Shown here in pieces: positions 63,365 through 64,000 of a stretch of 64,000 bases of DNA (the stretch's first letter is position 1; each line of letters opens with the position of its first letter). Location of the stretch: positions 45,776 through 109,775 of the forward strand of contig JAQWRT010000077.1 of NCBI GenBank assembly GCA_029243605.1, given 5' to 3'. This stretch comes from Myxococcota bacterium. GTDB taxonomy: Bacteria > Myxococcota_A > UBA9160 > UBA4427. The position numbers and the translations under genes were made by a program. The notes beneath the pieces were generated by a model that did not search any database, was not told where the DNA came from, and saw only the letters and a program-made list of their open reading frames with translations.

Positions 63365-64000
<636 letters not shown>

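Overview
The window is a piece of bacterial chromosome. It is GC-rich by eye (not computed), densely coding and rich in third-position G/C. It carries a conserved housekeeping core: the rimP-nusA-infB-ylxP-rbfA-truB-rpsO-pnp-dut series, ruvCAB with a YebC-type gene, pyrKD, purF, purE, nadB, aroE, cdsA, pgsA and an rRNA operon. Around this core lies much CoA-thioester catabolism: family III CoA transferases, MaoC-like hydratases, acyl-CoA dehydrogenases, and DUF35/thiolase-like pairs. That mix, with a DUF3604 protein, a spinster-like MFS permease and a multihaem cytochrome, suggests an environmental heterotroph of the deltaproteobacterial kind (Myxococcota/Desulfobacterota/Binatota-like). This is inference from gene content only. 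I see no phage genes, transposases or CRISPR array.

Layout. 1-10,780 is a catabolic block in three parts: a minus-strand run (enoyl-CoA hydratase, a TrmH-like methyltransferase, a CoA transferase, a MaoC-like protein cut by the window edge); a plus-strand pair (MaoC-like hydratase and a fused double CoA transferase); and a minus-strand operon (thiolase-like aldolase candidate, DUF35 protein, two unlike acyl-CoA dehydrogenases). The last operon resembles the actinobacterial steroid side-chain module (Ltp2/DUF35/ChsE1-ChsE2). 10,979-20,859 holds a transporter-spermidine synthase fusion, a zinc-ribbon/epimerase pair, a hybrid histidine kinase, a membrane-anchored unknown, a tRNA-Gly unit with its own promoter and terminator, a nucleotide-sugar dehydrogenase and pgsA. 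21,233-30,583 holds nadB, a trypsin-like protease, a TSUP permease, an SDR, a glutamine-synthetase-like ligase, purF, a stranded 3' fragment of purC, cdsA and dut.

30,131-39,906 is the translation/RNA operon, all on the minus strand, preceded by a long leader with a strong intrinsic terminator close to rimP. 40,569-47,141 carries pyrKD, a secreted FG-GAP protein, ruvCAB and yebC. 47,350-48,957 is a second DUF35/thiolase pair, this one with an intact thiolase cysteine. 49,058-57,990 is accessory: DUF3604, MFS permease, GT25-like glycosyltransferase, GST-like protein, a 16-bp tandem repeat, an unusual thioredoxin-thioredoxin-multihaem cytochrome fusion and a family 4 uracil-DNA glycosylase. The right end has purE, aroE, a 7Fe ferredoxin, stand-alone rpmG and rplX, a PQQ-type sugar dehydrogenase, an LLM-class oxidoreductase, then 5S rRNA and the 3' part of 23S rRNA on the minus strand.

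The candidates most worth a second look are the thioredoxin/octahaem fusion, the side-chain-degradation-like operon, the one-active-site double CoA transferase, the purC relic and the rimP leader terminator. Several essential genes (purF, rpsO, pyrD) appear to start with TTG. Start codons here were chosen from ribosome binding sites and family lengths, so they often differ from the longest open frame.
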